DNA of 64,000 nt from Sphingomonas chungangi. GTDB taxonomy: Bacteria > Pseudomonadota > Alphaproteobacteria > Sphingomonadales > Sphingomonadaceae. Positions 39,778 to 49,117 of this stretch are shown here, piece after piece. Each line of letters opens with the position of its first letter. The stretch's first letter is position 1. Where the stretch lies: positions 62,001 through 126,000 of the forward strand of contig NZ_JACEIB010000003.1 of assembly GCF_013778325.1 (NCBI RefSeq), in the 5' to 3' direction. The translations under genes and the position numbers were made by a program. Under the pieces are notes generated by a model that was not told where the DNA came from, searched no databases, and saw only the letters and a program-made list of their open reading frames with translations.

Positions 39778-40676
39778 GCGCGGCGGCGCTCGCCCTTCCT
39801 GTCGTGCGCGGGCGCCTGACCGAACGGGCGCCGCTGGCGCCGCTCGTGTGGTTCAAGGCGGGCGGGGCGGCCGAGTGGCTGTTCGAGCCGGCCGACATCG
39901 ACGATCTGTGCGATTTTCTCAGCCGCCTCGATCCGGCGACGCCGGTGATGGGGCTCGGCCTCGGCTCCAACCTGATCGTGCGCGACGGCGGCGTGCCGGG
40001 CGTGGTGGTGCGGCTCGGCAAGGCCTTCGCCAGGGTCGAGCGGCTGGACGAGACCACGATCCGCTGCGGCGGCGGGGCGAGCGGCATCCTCGTTTCCTCG
40101 GCGGCGCGCGACGCGGGGATCGCGGGCATCGAGTTCCTGCGCTCGATCCCGGGCGCGGTCGGCGGCTTCGTGCGGATGAACGGCGGCGCCTATGGCCGCG
40201 AGGTGAAGGACATCCTCGTCGAGTGCGAGGTCGTGCTGCGCTCCGGCGAGCGGCGGATGCTGGCCAATGCCGATCTCGGCTACACCTACCGCCACTCCGA
40301 ACTGCCCGAAGGCGCGATCGTCGTCTCGGCGACCTTCCGGGGCCATGCCGGCGAGCCCGCCGCAATCGGCGCCGAGATGGACCGCATCGCCGCCGAGCGC
40401 GAGGCCTCGCAGCCGCTCCGCTCCAAGACCGGCGGCTCGACCTTCAAGAACCCGGACGGCCACAAGGCCTGGGCGTTGGTCGACGCGGCCGGGTGTCGGG
40501 GCCTGAAGATCGGCGACGCGCAGGTCTCCGAGAAGCATACCAACTTCCTGCTCAACCTCGGCTCTGCCACCTCGGCGGACATCGAGGCGCTGGGCGAGGA
40601 AGTCCGCCGCCGCGTGAAGGCGCAGAGCGGCATCGAACTCGAATGGGAAATCCAGCGCGTGGGAATTGCGAAGTGA
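39774..40676 (+). CDS. murB: UDP-N-acetylenolpyruvoylglucosamine reductase
   Basis: The FAD enzyme that reduces enolpyruvyl-UDP-GlcNAc to UDP-MurNAc with NADPH. The 300-residue protein has VWFKAGGAAEWLF, LGLGSNLIVRDGG, the FAD/substrate region RSIPGAVGGFVRMNGGAYG, the YRHSELP segment, and KTGGSTFKNP with the active-site serine. The GTG at 39774 overlaps the previous stop. Type I MurB by length. Confidence 0.96.
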   Translation: MSAAALALPVVRGRLTERAPLAPLVWFKAGGAAEWLFEPADIDDLCDFLSRLDPATPVMGLGLGSNLIVRDGGVPGVVVRLGKAFARVERLDETTIRCGGGASGILVSSAARDAGIAGIEFLRSIPGAVGGFVRMNGGAYGREVKDILVECEVVLRSGERRMLANADLGYTYRHSELPEGAIVVSATFRGHAGEPAAIGAEMDRIAAEREASQPLRSKTGGSTFKNPDGHKAWALVDAAGCRGLKIGDAQVSEKHTNFLLNLGSATSADIEALGEEVRRRVKAQSGIELEWEIQRVGIAK

Positions 40677-41644
40677 CTGCGGTGAAGCCCCTCCACGTCG
40701 CCGTCCTGATGGGCGGCTGGTCGGCCGAGCGCGAGGTGTCGCTGACCTCGGGCCGGGGCGTCGCCGCCGCGCTCGACAAGCTCGGCCACCGGGTCGTCGC
40801 GATCGACATGGAGCGCGATGTCGCCACCAAGCTCAGCCTCGCCGCGCCCGACGTGGTGTTCAACGCGCTGCACGGCACGCCGGGCGAGGACGGATCGATC
40901 CAGGGCCTGCTCGACATCATGGGCCTGCCGTACACGCACTCCGGCCTCACCACCTCGGTGATCGCGATCGACAAGGAACTGACCAAGCAGCAGCTCGTCC
41001 CCCACGGCATCCGCATGCCGCAGGGCAAGGTGGTGGAGAGCGAGACGCTGTATGCCGGCGATCCGCTGCCGCGCCCCTATGTGCTGAAGCCGGTCAACGA
41101 GGGCAGCTCGGTCGGCGTCGCGATCGTTTCCGACGAAAGCAATTACGGCAACCCGATCTCGCGCGACGCCGAGGGGCCGTGGAAGCATTTCGACAAGCTG
41201 CTCGCCGAACCCTTCATCCGCGGCCGCGAGCTCACCACCGCCGTGATCGGCGGGGCGGACGGCAAGGCGCTCGCCGTCACCGAGCTGAAGATCGACAGCG
41301 GCTTCTACGATTACGAGCACAAATATACCGACGGCATCACCACCCACGTCTGCCCGGCCGAAATCCCCGAGGATGTCGCCGCCGCGTGCTTGGCGATGGC
41401 GGAGGAGGCGCACCGGCTGCTCGGCTGCAAGGGCTGCTCGCGATCGGATTTCCGCTGGGATGACGAGAAGGGTGTCGAGGGGCTGTATCTGCTGGAGGTC
41501 AATACCCAGCCGGGCATGACCCCCTTGAGCCTCGTGCCCGAGCAGGCGAGATATGTCGGCATGAGCTACGAGGCGCTGGTGCAGCGTCTCGTCGAGGAAG
41601 CGCTCAAGGAAGCGGCCTTGCGCCGGGGGGACGAAGACGAATGA
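40673..41644 (+). CDS. ddl: D-alanine-D-alanine ligase
   Basis: Makes the D-Ala-D-Ala dipeptide that MurF adds to the stem peptide. The 323-residue ATP-grasp enzyme shows VLMGGWSAEREVSL, HGTPGEDGSIQGLL, KPVNEGSSVGV and LEVNTQPGMTPLS. Normal length. GTG start overlaps murB, and its stop overlaps ftsQ (ATGA). Confidence 0.97.
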   Translation: MTAVKPLHVAVLMGGWSAEREVSLTSGRGVAAALDKLGHRVVAIDMERDVATKLSLAAPDVVFNALHGTPGEDGSIQGLLDIMGLPYTHSGLTTSVIAIDKELTKQQLVPHGIRMPQGKVVESETLYAGDPLPRPYVLKPVNEGSSVGVAIVSDESNYGNPISRDAEGPWKHFDKLLAEPFIRGRELTTAVIGGADGKALAVTELKIDSGFYDYEHKYTDGITTHVCPAEIPEDVAAACLAMAEEAHRLLGCKGCSRSDFRWDDEKGVEGLYLLEVNTQPGMTPLSLVPEQARYVGMSYEALVQRLVEEALKEAALRRGDEDE

Positions 41645-42591
41645 CCGAGCGCGCGCGCATCCGTCGTGGCACCCAGCCGCGCTACCAGCGCGGGCCGACC
41701 GTCGCGCGACGCGGCGCGCAGGCGGCGAATGCGCGCGCGCGCAAGGCGACGGGGCGGGCGCTCGCCACGCTGCCGATCCAGCCCGATACGCTCAAGCGGC
41801 TCGGCCAGAAGGCGTTCATGGTTACGATGGCGCTGCTGCTGGTCGTCGGCCTGTTCGTGCTGCGCGTGCCGCAGATGGTCGGCACGCAGATCGGTGAGCT
41901 GGTCGGCGTGATGGGCTTTTCGGTGAAGCGCGTCGAGATCCAGGGCATCCATCATATGGATCGCCTGCCGGTCTATTCGGTGGCGCTCGACCAGAAGTCG
42001 ACTGCGATGCCGCTGGTCGATCTCGGCGAGATCCGGGGCAAGCTGATGCAGTTCGGCTGGGTGCAGGATGCCCGCGTCTCGCGCCGCCTGCCCGACACGC
42101 TGCTGGTCGATATCGTCGAGCGCGAGCCCGCCGCGATCTGGCAGTATCAGGGCAAGCTCAACCTGATCGACAAGACCGGCGTGATCCTCCAGCCGGTCGA
42201 TCCGCAGGCGATGCCGGACCTGCCGATCGTCGTCGGCCCCGATGCCAACACGCAGGCGACCGAGCTGACCGACCTGCTCAACGCCGCGCCGCGCCTGAAG
42301 GCGATGTTCGTCGGCGCCACCTGGGTCGGCGATCGCCGCTGGGACGTTCGCTTCAACACCGGCGAGACGCTGGCGCTGCCCGAGGGCGATGACGCCGCCA
42401 AGGCCGCCTACGCCAAGTTCGATCGCATGGATCAGGCGGCCGCCCTGCTCGGCAAGGGCTTCGTCCATTTCGACATGCGGATCCCCGGCAAGTTCGTCGT
42501 GCGCGTCTCGTCCGAGCCGGGCCACGAGATCAAGGACCCCGCCGACACCACCGCCACCCCGCCGACCCCGGCCGGGCAGGACGCCGTCTGA
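41641..42591 (+). CDS. ftsQ: Cell division protein FtsQ
   Basis: A bitopic divisome protein that recruits FtsB-FtsL. The 316-residue protein has a basic cytosolic N-terminus, a transmembrane helix (MVTMALLLVVGLFVLRV, about residues 60-76), a POTRA domain starting KRVEIQGIHHM and a beta domain. The C-terminal tail is Pro/Thr-rich. ftsA follows after four bases. Confidence 0.92.
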   Translation: MTERARIRRGTQPRYQRGPTVARRGAQAANARARKATGRALATLPIQPDTLKRLGQKAFMVTMALLLVVGLFVLRVPQMVGTQIGELVGVMGFSVKRVEIQGIHHMDRLPVYSVALDQKSTAMPLVDLGEIRGKLMQFGWVQDARVSRRLPDTLLVDIVEREPAAIWQYQGKLNLIDKTGVILQPVDPQAMPDLPIVVGPDANTQATELTDLLNAAPRLKAMFVGATWVGDRRWDVRFNTGETLALPEGDDAAKAAYAKFDRMDQAAALLGKGFVHFDMRIPGKFVVRVSSEPGHEIKDPADTTATPPTPAGQDAV

Positions 42592-42595
42592 CGCG

Positions 42596-43858
42596 ATGGC
42601 GCAGGGGCGCTCCGACAAGCTGATCACCGCGCTGGACATCGGCTCGTCCAAGGTCTGCGCGCTGATCGCGGAGAAGACCGAGAGCGGCGAATTGAACGTG
42701 CTCGGCACCGGCCAGCGCGAGAGCCGGGGCGTGCGGCGCGGCTACATCGCCGACATGGAGCGCACCGAGGTCGCGATCCGCGAGGCGGTGGAGCAGGCCG
42801 AGCGTATCGCCGGCGTCAACATCGAGGAGGTGTGGGCCGGCTTCTCGGCGGGTGGCCTCGTCAGTCGCGTCGCCTCCGTCGAGGTGGAGCTGGGCGGCCA
42901 CCGCATCGAACAGAGCGACATCGACGACCTTCTCGATGCCGGGCGCAACTCGATCGACCCGGAAGGGCGCATGGTCCTCCACGCACAGCCGACGCTCTAT
43001 ACGCTGGACGGCGTGCAGGGGGTGAAGAAGCCGCTCGGCCTCCATGCCGACAAGCTCGGCGTCGACATCCACGTCGTCGCGGCGGATTCGTCGCCGGTGC
43101 GCAATCTCGATCTGTCGATCCGATCGGCCCACCTCGCGGTCAAGGCGATCGTCGCCGCGCCGATCGCGACGGGCCTCGCCTGCCTCTCCGACGAAGAGCG
43201 TGAACTCGGCGTCGCGCTGGTGGAATTGGGCGCGGGCGTCACCAACGTCTCGCTGTTCGCGGGCGGGATGCTCGTGGGCCTCGCCGCCATCCCCTATGGC
43301 GGGCAGGACATCACCGACGACATCGCGTCCGCCTTCGGCACGCGCCGCTCTCAGGCCGAGCGGATCAAGTGCTTCTACGGCTCCGCCACCACCTCCCCGC
43401 GCGACAATCACGACATGATCGACGTCGCGCCGATGGCGGGCGTGGAGGAGGGCACCGAGCCGCAGCGCATAACGCGCGCTCAATTGATCTCCGTAATCAG
43501 GCAACGCCTCGACATCCTCTCGGGCGACATCGCCGCCGCATTGAAGGAGCTGGGCTTTGCCGGCCCGGTCGGGCGGCAGGTGGTGCTGACCGGCGGCGGC
43601 GCGGAACTCAAGGGCATCGCCGACTATATCCAGGGCGTGCTCGGCCGCGCCGTCCGCATCGGCCGTCCGCGCGGGCTGCTGGCCTTGCCGGAGGCGCATG
43701 GCGGCCCTGCTTTCGCGACGCTGACCGGCCTCGCGCTCTACGCCGCGTCGAACCCGATCGACCTGCGCGGCGCCGATCCGAACCGGGGCGAGACGCCCCG
43801 ATCGTCCCCCCAGGGCTTCGTCCACCGCCTGATCGCCGCGTTCAGGAGCGGATATTGA
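42596..43858 (+). CDS. ftsA: Cell division protein FtsA
   Basis: The actin-like membrane tether of FtsZ. The 420-residue protein begins KLITALDIGSSKVCALI, has the SHS2 1c subdomain region, the phosphate-binding ELGAGVTNVSLF and LTGGGAELKGI, and the C-terminal amphipathic peptide (HRLIAAFRSGY) that binds membrane. ATG at 42596; starts four bases after ftsQ. Confidence 0.96.
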   Translation: MAQGRSDKLITALDIGSSKVCALIAEKTESGELNVLGTGQRESRGVRRGYIADMERTEVAIREAVEQAERIAGVNIEEVWAGFSAGGLVSRVASVEVELGGHRIEQSDIDDLLDAGRNSIDPEGRMVLHAQPTLYTLDGVQGVKKPLGLHADKLGVDIHVVAADSSPVRNLDLSIRSAHLAVKAIVAAPIATGLACLSDEERELGVALVELGAGVTNVSLFAGGMLVGLAAIPYGGQDITDDIASAFGTRRSQAERIKCFYGSATTSPRDNHDMIDVAPMAGVEEGTEPQRITRAQLISVIRQRLDILSGDIAAALKELGFAGPVGRQVVLTGGGAELKGIADYIQGVLGRAVRIGRPRGLLALPEAHGGPAFATLTGLALYAASNPIDLRGADPNRGETPRSSPQGFVHRLIAAFRSGY

Positions 43859-43877
43859 CCGGTTGGGCGCAAAAACC

Positions 43878-43929
43878 TGTGGAAAAGAGGTTTTAACGCG
43901 TGCGTCCGAGTCCCGTATTTGGCAGAATC
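43878..43929. promoter_or_regulatory. Cell-cycle-type sites before ftsZ (near-DnaA box, two GANTC)
   Basis: On the minus strand, TTTTCCACA (43878-43886) is one base from a DnaA box. GAGTC (43908-43912) and GAATC (43925-43929) are CcrM methylation sites. All lie in the 120-base ftsA-ftsZ gap, the only large non-repeat break in the cluster, where an ftsZ promoter is expected. The sites themselves are plain in the sequence; their function is inferred from Caulobacter. Confidence 0.45.
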
Positions 43930-43978
43930 AACCCACGGGCAGTTGTACGTCTTGCCGGGGGCCACAAGGAGTTGAGGG

Positions 43979-45454
43979 ATGAGCATCGAATTCGTGCGGC
44001 CTGAGGTGGACGAGCTTCGCCCCCGCATCAGCGTGATCGGCGTCGGCGGCGCCGGCGGCAACGCCATCGCGAACATGATCGCGGCCGAAGTGCAGGGCGT
44101 CGACTTCCTCGTCGCCAACACCGACGCGCAGGCGCTGAACCATTCGCCGGCGGAGCGCCGCATCCAGCTCGGCCTGCGCATCACGCAGGGCCTCGGTGCC
44201 GGTTCGCGTCCGGAGATCGGCCGCGCCGCCGCCGAAGAGACGCTCGAGATGGTCGAGAAGGCGCTCGACGGCGCGCACATGTGCTTCATCGCCGCCGGCA
44301 TGGGCGGCGGCACCGGCACCGGCGCGGCGCCGGTCATCGCCAAGGCGGCGCGCGATCGCGGCATCCTGACCGTCGGCGTCGTCACCAAGCCGTTCAGCTT
44401 CGAGGGCGCGCGCCGCATGCGCTCGGCCGACAGCGGCATCGAGGAGCTGCAGAAGCACGTCGACACGCTGATCGTCATCCCCAACCAGAACCTGTTCCTG
44501 ATCGCCAACCCGAACACGACCTTCAAGGAAGCGTTCAAGATGGCGGACGAGGTGCTGCAGCAGGGCGTGCGCGGCATCACCGACCTGATGGTCATGCCCG
44601 GCCTCATCAACCTCGACTTCGCCGACGTTCGCTCGGTGATGGGCGAGATGGGCAAGGCGATGATGGGCACCGGCGAGGCGTCCGGCGACAACCGCGCGAT
44701 CGAGGCGGCGGAGAAGGCGATCGCCAACCCGCTGCTCGACGGCGTCAGCATGAAGGGCGCCAAGGGCGTGATCGTTTCGATCACCGGCGGCGAGGACATG
44801 CGCCTGATGGAGGTCGACGAGGCCGCCAACCACATTCGCGAGCTGGTCGATCCGGACGCGAACATCATCTGGGGCTCGGCCTTCAACAACGATCTGGAAG
44901 GCAAGATCCGCGTGTCGGTGGTCGCCACCGGCATCGAGAACGAGGTCGGTTCGCAGGCGGAGCCGGCCAAGGTGTTCAGCTTCCCGGCGGCGAGCAAGCC
45001 GCGCGTCGAGGCGCCGGCCGCTCCGGCCCCGGCCCCCGTCGCCACCGCCCCGGTGACGCCCGAGGCGGCCCGCCCGGCGCCTGCCGCCGAAGAGAGCGCG
45101 GACGCGCCCGCTTCGGAGGACGACAGTGACGAGCTGGTCCTCGGCGCCGACACGATCTTCACCCCGCCGGTCGCGCCCAACCCGCTGCCGGAAGCCGCGT
45201 CGATCGATCCGGCGCCCGAGCAGGGCCGCCGCTTCCTGAACACCGGCGCCGCCGCCGAGGAGCCGGCCCCCGCGCCGCGCACCAGCCGCGCGGCGGCTGC
45301 TCCGCGCGAGAGCGGCGGCACGCTGTTCGAGCGGATGAGCTCGATCGCGCGCGGCGCGCAGAAGGCGCAGGTGGAGGAGGAGCAGCCCACCACCCAGCGC
45401 CGCGACAGCACGCTGGACCTGCCGGGCTTCCTGAACCGCCAGAACAATCAGTAA
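43979..45454 (+). CDS. ftsZ: Cell division GTPase FtsZ
   Basis: The tubulin-like GTPase that forms the division ring. The 491-residue protein has [13 protein letters not shown], the tubulin signature [13 protein letters not shown], the T7 loop [11 protein letters not shown], a long Ala/Pro-rich linker (about residues 330-470) and the C-terminal peptide DLPGFLNRQ for FtsA and other partners. AAGGAGTTGAGGG precedes the ATG. A long linker is typical of alphaproteobacteria. A terminator follows. Confidence 0.98.
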   Translation: MSIEFVRPEVDELRPRISVIGVGGAGGNAIANMIAAEVQGVDFLVANTDAQALNHSPAERRIQLGLRITQGLGAGSRPEIGRAAAEETLEMVEKALDGAHMCFIAAGMGGGTGTGAAPVIAKAARDRGILTVGVVTKPFSFEGARRMRSADSGIEELQKHVDTLIVIPNQNLFLIANPNTTFKEAFKMADEVLQQGVRGITDLMVMPGLINLDFADVRSVMGEMGKAMMGTGEASGDNRAIEAAEKAIANPLLDGVSMKGAKGVIVSITGGEDMRLMEVDEAANHIRELVDPDANIIWGSAFNNDLEGKIRVSVVATGIENEVGSQAEPAKVFSFPAASKPRVEAPAAPAPAPVATAPVTPEAARPAPAAEESADAPASEDDSDELVLGADTIFTPPVAPNPLPEAASIDPAPEQGRRFLNTGAAAEEPAPAPRTSRAAAAPRESGGTLFERMSSIARGAQKAQVEEEQPTTQRRDSTLDLPGFLNRQNNQ

Positions 45455-45481
45455 GCACGCGATCCCGTTAGAGTTATGGGG

Positions 45482-45517
45482 GCGCCGGATCCGCGAGGGT
45501 CCGGCGCTCTTTTCTTT
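45482..45517 (+). terminator. Terminator of the dcw cluster
   Basis: GCGCCGGA stem with TCCGGCGC and then TCTTTTCTTTCT. It lies 27 bases after the ftsZ stop. Confidence 0.88.
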
Positions 45518-45660
45518 CTAGGCTCGCGGTGTCTGGGAATGGCAATTATTGGTGGCGAGCAGTCGGGCCGCTTTCGGGAAAGTCCCCTCGGGAAGCCGCC
45601 ATTCCGCTACGGCCTTTTGCATCAGCCAAGCCTTTGATCTCGCGGTTGGGTGGCCACAAG

Positions 45661-45682
45661 TGCGAAAGGGAACCCTTTCGCA
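45661..45682. repeat. Palindrome TGCGAAAGGG-AA-CCCTTTCGCA (copy 1)
   Basis: A perfect 10-base-arm dyad. Its core is 18 of 20 identical to the palindrome at 46031-46050. The surrounding 45518-45741 sequence has no gene I can support and is less GC-rich than the cluster. Confidence 0.7.
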
Positions 45683-45741
45683 ACCGCCGAGAACGCAGAA
45701 AGCGCCTCCTACGCATTCACTCGATCGCCTTATGTGAACGC

Positions 45742-45939
45742 TCAGAGGCTGCCGGTCCGTTTGATTGATTTGCCAGCCAGCTTCGGCCCTAGCCAGTAAA
45801 CCAAACCTCCGCAGAGGCCGCCTACTAGGGCAGCGCGCCATGCCGAATGCTCTCCAACAACATGGAATGCATCCAAGAGCGTCAAGGAGAGGCCCGTCAG
45901 CACACCGACAGCGATCGGGTAAACCAGTGCCGGCTTCAT
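45742..45939 (-). CDS. Small membrane protein of unknown function (65 aa)
   Basis: Two hydrophobic segments (ALVYPIAVGVLTGLSLTLLD and AALVGGLCGGLVYWLG) with a basic end (KLAGKSIKRTG). A consensus AAGGAGG lies six bases before the ATG, better than most genes here, which is the main reason to accept it. No family was recognised. It sits between two copies of a palindrome. Confidence 0.65.
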   Translation of the reverse strand: MKPALVYPIAVGVLTGLSLTLLDAFHVVGEHSAWRAALVGGLCGGLVYWLGPKLAGKSIKRTGSL

Positions 45940-46027
45940 TCCGCCCTCCTTGGTGTGTCGCTTTTACGTTATTCCTCTCTCCGGTAGCCGACAAGCGGCT
46001 TTCAACCAGATCGAACCCGGACAATTT

Positions 46028-46053
46028 GTCGCGAAAGGGACCCCTTTTGCGAC
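46028..46053. repeat. Palindrome GTCGCGAAAGG...CCTTTTGCGAC (copy 2)
   Basis: A 13-base-arm near-perfect dyad around GACC/CC, near identical in its core to the copy at 45661. It lies 88 bases upstream of the small membrane gene start. The 45940-46261 stretch otherwise shows no gene I can support. Confidence 0.7.
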
Positions 46054-46261
46054 GTCGCTATGACCGCTTCCGGGTACGGTAACATCAGCCGCGAACGGCA
46101 ACAACTGGGGCGATAGCTGCCCGACCGCTCCAAGACCCGCTCAGAGCACCAAAGCCCATCGCAGTGCATCCGAAGATTTCAGCTCCGCTCGAACCACGGA
46201 CATCCGCGCGACACGGATGCGGGGCAGTCGGAGGCCGCCATCATCCAATGGGGAGGCCCTG

Positions 46262-46777
46262 ATGAACAAGACACCGATAGCGGCCCTGGCCGCATTCCTG
46301 CTTTCCGGCATCGCGATCGCGGCGGACGCGCCGGCCGATCACCCGCGCTGGAACCGCGCCGACATGGAGCAGAGGCATGCGCAGCGCGAGGCGCGGCGGA
46401 TCGACGACATGGCCGTTCTGCTCGGGCTGCGGCCGGACCAGAAGCCGGCGCTGACCAGCTACCTCCAGTCGCTGCGCCCGCCGCATGACGAGGCCGGCGG
46501 GATGCACCGCGCGGATCCGGGCCGGCCGTCGCCCGCCGACATGACGACGCCGGCGCGCCTCGATGCCATGGCGGCGCGGGCCGACGCGCGCGACACGATG
46601 CTCAAGCAGAAGATCGCGGCGACGCGGCAATTCTATGCGAGCCTGTCGCCCGAGCAGCAGCGCCGCTTCGATGCGCTGGACGATCTGCGCCGCGATCGCA
46701 TGCATGGCGGGCACGGCCGCATGGGTGGCTGGCACCGGCCCGATGGCCCGGGCGCTCCGCCGCCGCCCGCTGCCTAA
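46262..46777 (+). CDS. Periplasmic LTXXQ-type protein (Spy/CpxP-like)
   Basis: A 171-residue secreted protein: signal peptide MNKTPIAALAAFLLSGIAIA with cleavage near ADA, then a mostly alpha-helical, charged region (Arg/Gln/Asp-rich) with LGLRPDQKPAL and LSPEQQRRFDAL, the two LTxxQ-like repeats of Spy and CpxP. Such proteins are periplasmic chaperones or metal/stress sensors. GGGGAGG precedes the ATG. A His/Gly/Met-rich C-terminus (HGGHGRMGGWHR) may bind metal. Monocistronic between hairpins. Confidence 0.8.
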   Translation: MNKTPIAALAAFLLSGIAIAADAPADHPRWNRADMEQRHAQREARRIDDMAVLLGLRPDQKPALTSYLQSLRPPHDEAGGMHRADPGRPSPADMTTPARLDAMAARADARDTMLKQKIAATRQFYASLSPEQQRRFDALDDLRRDRMHGGHGRMGGWHRPDGPGAPPPPAA

Positions 46778-46799
46778 GGTCGGTTACGAGGATGCCATC

Positions 46800-46839
46800 C
46801 TCCGGGCGCCGCGCGAGCCGATGCACGCGGCGCCCGGAG
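46800..46839 (+). terminator. Strong hairpin after the LTXXQ gene
   Basis: A perfect 14-base-pair stem CTCCGGGCGCCGCG with CGCGGCGCCCGGAG, loop of 12, 23 bases after the stop. No T-tract. Confidence 0.6.
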
Positions 46840-46936
46840 ACGAACGAGTACGGCAGCATTCGCCAAATCTTTACCCACGCCTCGTAATTTTCCGCCGGGA
46901 CCCGCGATGGGCGCGGATGGAGCGGTTGCGGCGCGT

Positions 46937-48154
46937 ATGAACGGCACTTTCGCATTCGAACTGCCGTTGATGCACATCACCTTCGGCATCACCTTCCTGG
47001 TCGCGGCGCGCTGGGGCGAGCGGTCGGCGCTCTATTTCGGCATCGCCTTCCTCTGCAACGCCGCCGGCTTCGGCCTGCCGGTGATGCCGATGGGCCTGTC
47101 CGACCTGACGGTGGCGTGGGTCACCGACATCCTGTTCGCCGTCTCCTTCTTCTTCTTCGGGCAGGCCGCGACCCAGCATTTCGGCGCGCCGAGGCGCCTG
47201 CTGTGGGCGCGGCTGGCGACCTGCGCGATCTCGATCGCGCTCTGTATCTATGCGGTCGTCGGGCTCGACGATCTGCACATGGAATTGCTGGCGTCGGACG
47301 CGGGTTGCGTGCTGCTGCTCGGTCTCGCGATGGTCGGCATCCGCTGGCAGGGGCTGCGCTCGTTCGATTGGGTACTGTTCGTCGCCGCCTGGTTCGTGAC
47401 GATCGAGAGCGTCATCCGCGGCACCTCGTCCTTCTTCACGGCGCCGAGCAGCGTCGAGGATTTCGGCACCTCGCAATATGCCTATTTCATGCAGGCGCTG
47501 GGATCGGTGCTGGGCGTGGTGTTCGCCATGGCGGGCCTGTCCGCCGTCGCATTGTCGGTGCTCGATCGCTATCACAAGATGGCGATGGACGATCCGCTCT
47601 CCGGCCTGCTCAACCGGCGCGGGTTCGAGGAGGCGCTGGCGACGCGGCCGGACTGGCGCGGCCGGCCGGCGAGCATCGTCACCTGCGACATCGATCGCTT
47701 CAAGACGGTCAACGACCGGTTCGGCCATGCGACGGGCGATGCGGTGATCGAGGCGCTGGCCGCGATCCTGCGGACGCGCCTGCCCGAAGACGGCATCGCC
47801 GCGCGCTTCGGCGGCGAGGAGTTCCTGCTGTTCCTGCCCGGCCGCACGCCGGCGGACGCCCTGCGCATCGCGGAAGGCGTGCGCACGGCGATCGAGGCGG
47901 AGGCCGCAGAGACGGTGGGGATGGATGGCCCGATCACCGCCAGCTTCGGCATTTCCGGCGTGGTCGCGTCGGATTTCTCGGTGCACGACGCGATCGGCCG
48001 CGCCGATGCCGCGCTCTACGAGGCCAAGCATGGCGGCCGCAATCGCGTCGCGCTGCGCCTGCTCGATACGGTCGAGCCGGAGACGGCGGCGCGCTCGGCT
48101 GCGCCCTTGGTAGCCCTCGAACGGCGTACGGGGAGCCGGCGCCGGTCCGCCTGA
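46937..48154 (+). CDS. Membrane diguanylate cyclase (GGDEF)
   Basis: A 405-residue inner-membrane enzyme that makes cyclic di-GMP. About six hydrophobic helices fill residues 1-195 as an unclassified sensor; the GGDEF domain starts MDDPLSGLLNRRGFEEAL and has CDIDRFKTVNDRFGH and the active-site FGGEEF. The inhibitory I-site RxxD five residues before GGEEF is not present (PEDG there), so product inhibition may be absent. ATG at 46937 or 46907. No EAL domain. Confidence 0.88.
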   Translation: MNGTFAFELPLMHITFGITFLVAARWGERSALYFGIAFLCNAAGFGLPVMPMGLSDLTVAWVTDILFAVSFFFFGQAATQHFGAPRRLLWARLATCAISIALCIYAVVGLDDLHMELLASDAGCVLLLGLAMVGIRWQGLRSFDWVLFVAAWFVTIESVIRGTSSFFTAPSSVEDFGTSQYAYFMQALGSVLGVVFAMAGLSAVALSVLDRYHKMAMDDPLSGLLNRRGFEEALATRPDWRGRPASIVTCDIDRFKTVNDRFGHATGDAVIEALAAILRTRLPEDGIAARFGGEEFLLFLPGRTPADALRIAEGVRTAIEAEAAETVGMDGPITASFGISGVVASDFSVHDAIGRADAALYEAKHGGRNRVALRLLDTVEPETAARSAAPLVALERRTGSRRRSA

Positions 48155-48215
48155 AGATCCCGCCATTGACCCTGACATGGGGTCGTAATGGATGTGCTCG
48201 GGCTGCCGCTGTGAT

Positions 48216-48965
48216 CTAGCGCACGGCCACTCTCATGCCGTCCGCCGGTTGCCAGGCGAGCAGCACGCTCATGTCGGCATAGCCGAGTTGGGGTGCCGGC
48301 CCCGCCACGGCAGCGGAAGCGGCGGCGGCGAGCTGCGTCGTTTCGCCGGCCTGCCAGCGGGCGAGCGCGACCTTGTAGGCATCCACCTGCCGGTAGGTCT
48401 CGAGGAACGGCGCCTCCAGCTGCGGCAGCGCTTGCGCCGCGAAGCTCTGGAAGCCTCCCGCTGGAGCGGCCGCCTGCGGGGCGAGCCGATCGGCCACCGC
48501 GCAGAAATTGGCCTTGGCGGCGGGCTGCGAGAAGAAATTGTAGAGCCGGGTCATATAGGCGTCATGGGCGGACTGCCAGTCGCCCCCGGCCACGCGGAAC
48601 TTGGCCTGGACGGCATTATTGGCCTTGGCCAGCTCGGCCTTCTGGCCGCTCAGCATCGCATTGTAGGCGTTGACCAGCGCGCCGTCGGCGGCGCCCCGGC
48701 AGCCGATCGCCGCGACGTTGAGCGCAGCGCGGACGTGCCATTCGGTCTGGACCGGATCGATGCCGTAGTTGATCGTGCGGTAACGCCCGGCGGCGTCCAC
48801 GGGCGGCGGTGCCACGGCGGCGAGGTTGGTCGCCAGCACCGGCCTGGGCACCGGCACTACCGCGGGCGGCGTCTCCACCGCCACCGGCTTGCGATGCGTA
48901 CAGGAGGAAAGCAGCAATGCTGCCATCAGCGCCGTCCTGCGCCCTGTGAAACCGTTGCCCTTCAT
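48216..48965 (-). CDS. Predicted lipoprotein of unknown function
   Basis: A 249-residue protein with a type II signal (ALMAALLLSSC, cysteine at about 22). The mature part is Ala-rich and helical, with RYRTINYGIDPVQTEWHVRAAL and a C-terminal LAWQPADGMRVAV. No family was recognised. GAGGCAAAGA precedes the ATG. It is divergent from the TPR-SPOR gene across a 152-base gap. Confidence 0.7.
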   Translation of the reverse strand: MKGNGFTGRRTALMAALLLSSCTHRKPVAVETPPAVVPVPRPVLATNLAAVAPPPVDAAGRYRTINYGIDPVQTEWHVRAALNVAAIGCRGAADGALVNAYNAMLSGQKAELAKANNAVQAKFRVAGGDWQSAHDAYMTRLYNFFSQPAAKANFCAVADRLAPQAAAPAGGFQSFAAQALPQLEAPFLETYRQVDAYKVALARWQAGETTQLAAAASAAVAGPAPQLGYADMSVLLAWQPADGMRVAVR

Positions 48966-49117
48966 TCTTTGCCTCGTTGGTCTGTCCGGTAACCATCGTT
49001 GCGCAATATGGTAAACAGGGGGTTAAGCATCCGATCGGCGCGGTCGCCCCGCCTTCCGGCGTGGGCCGGGGCATCGCCCCTTGCGCGGGCACGCATCCTC
49101 GCCCAAAGCCATGCGCC

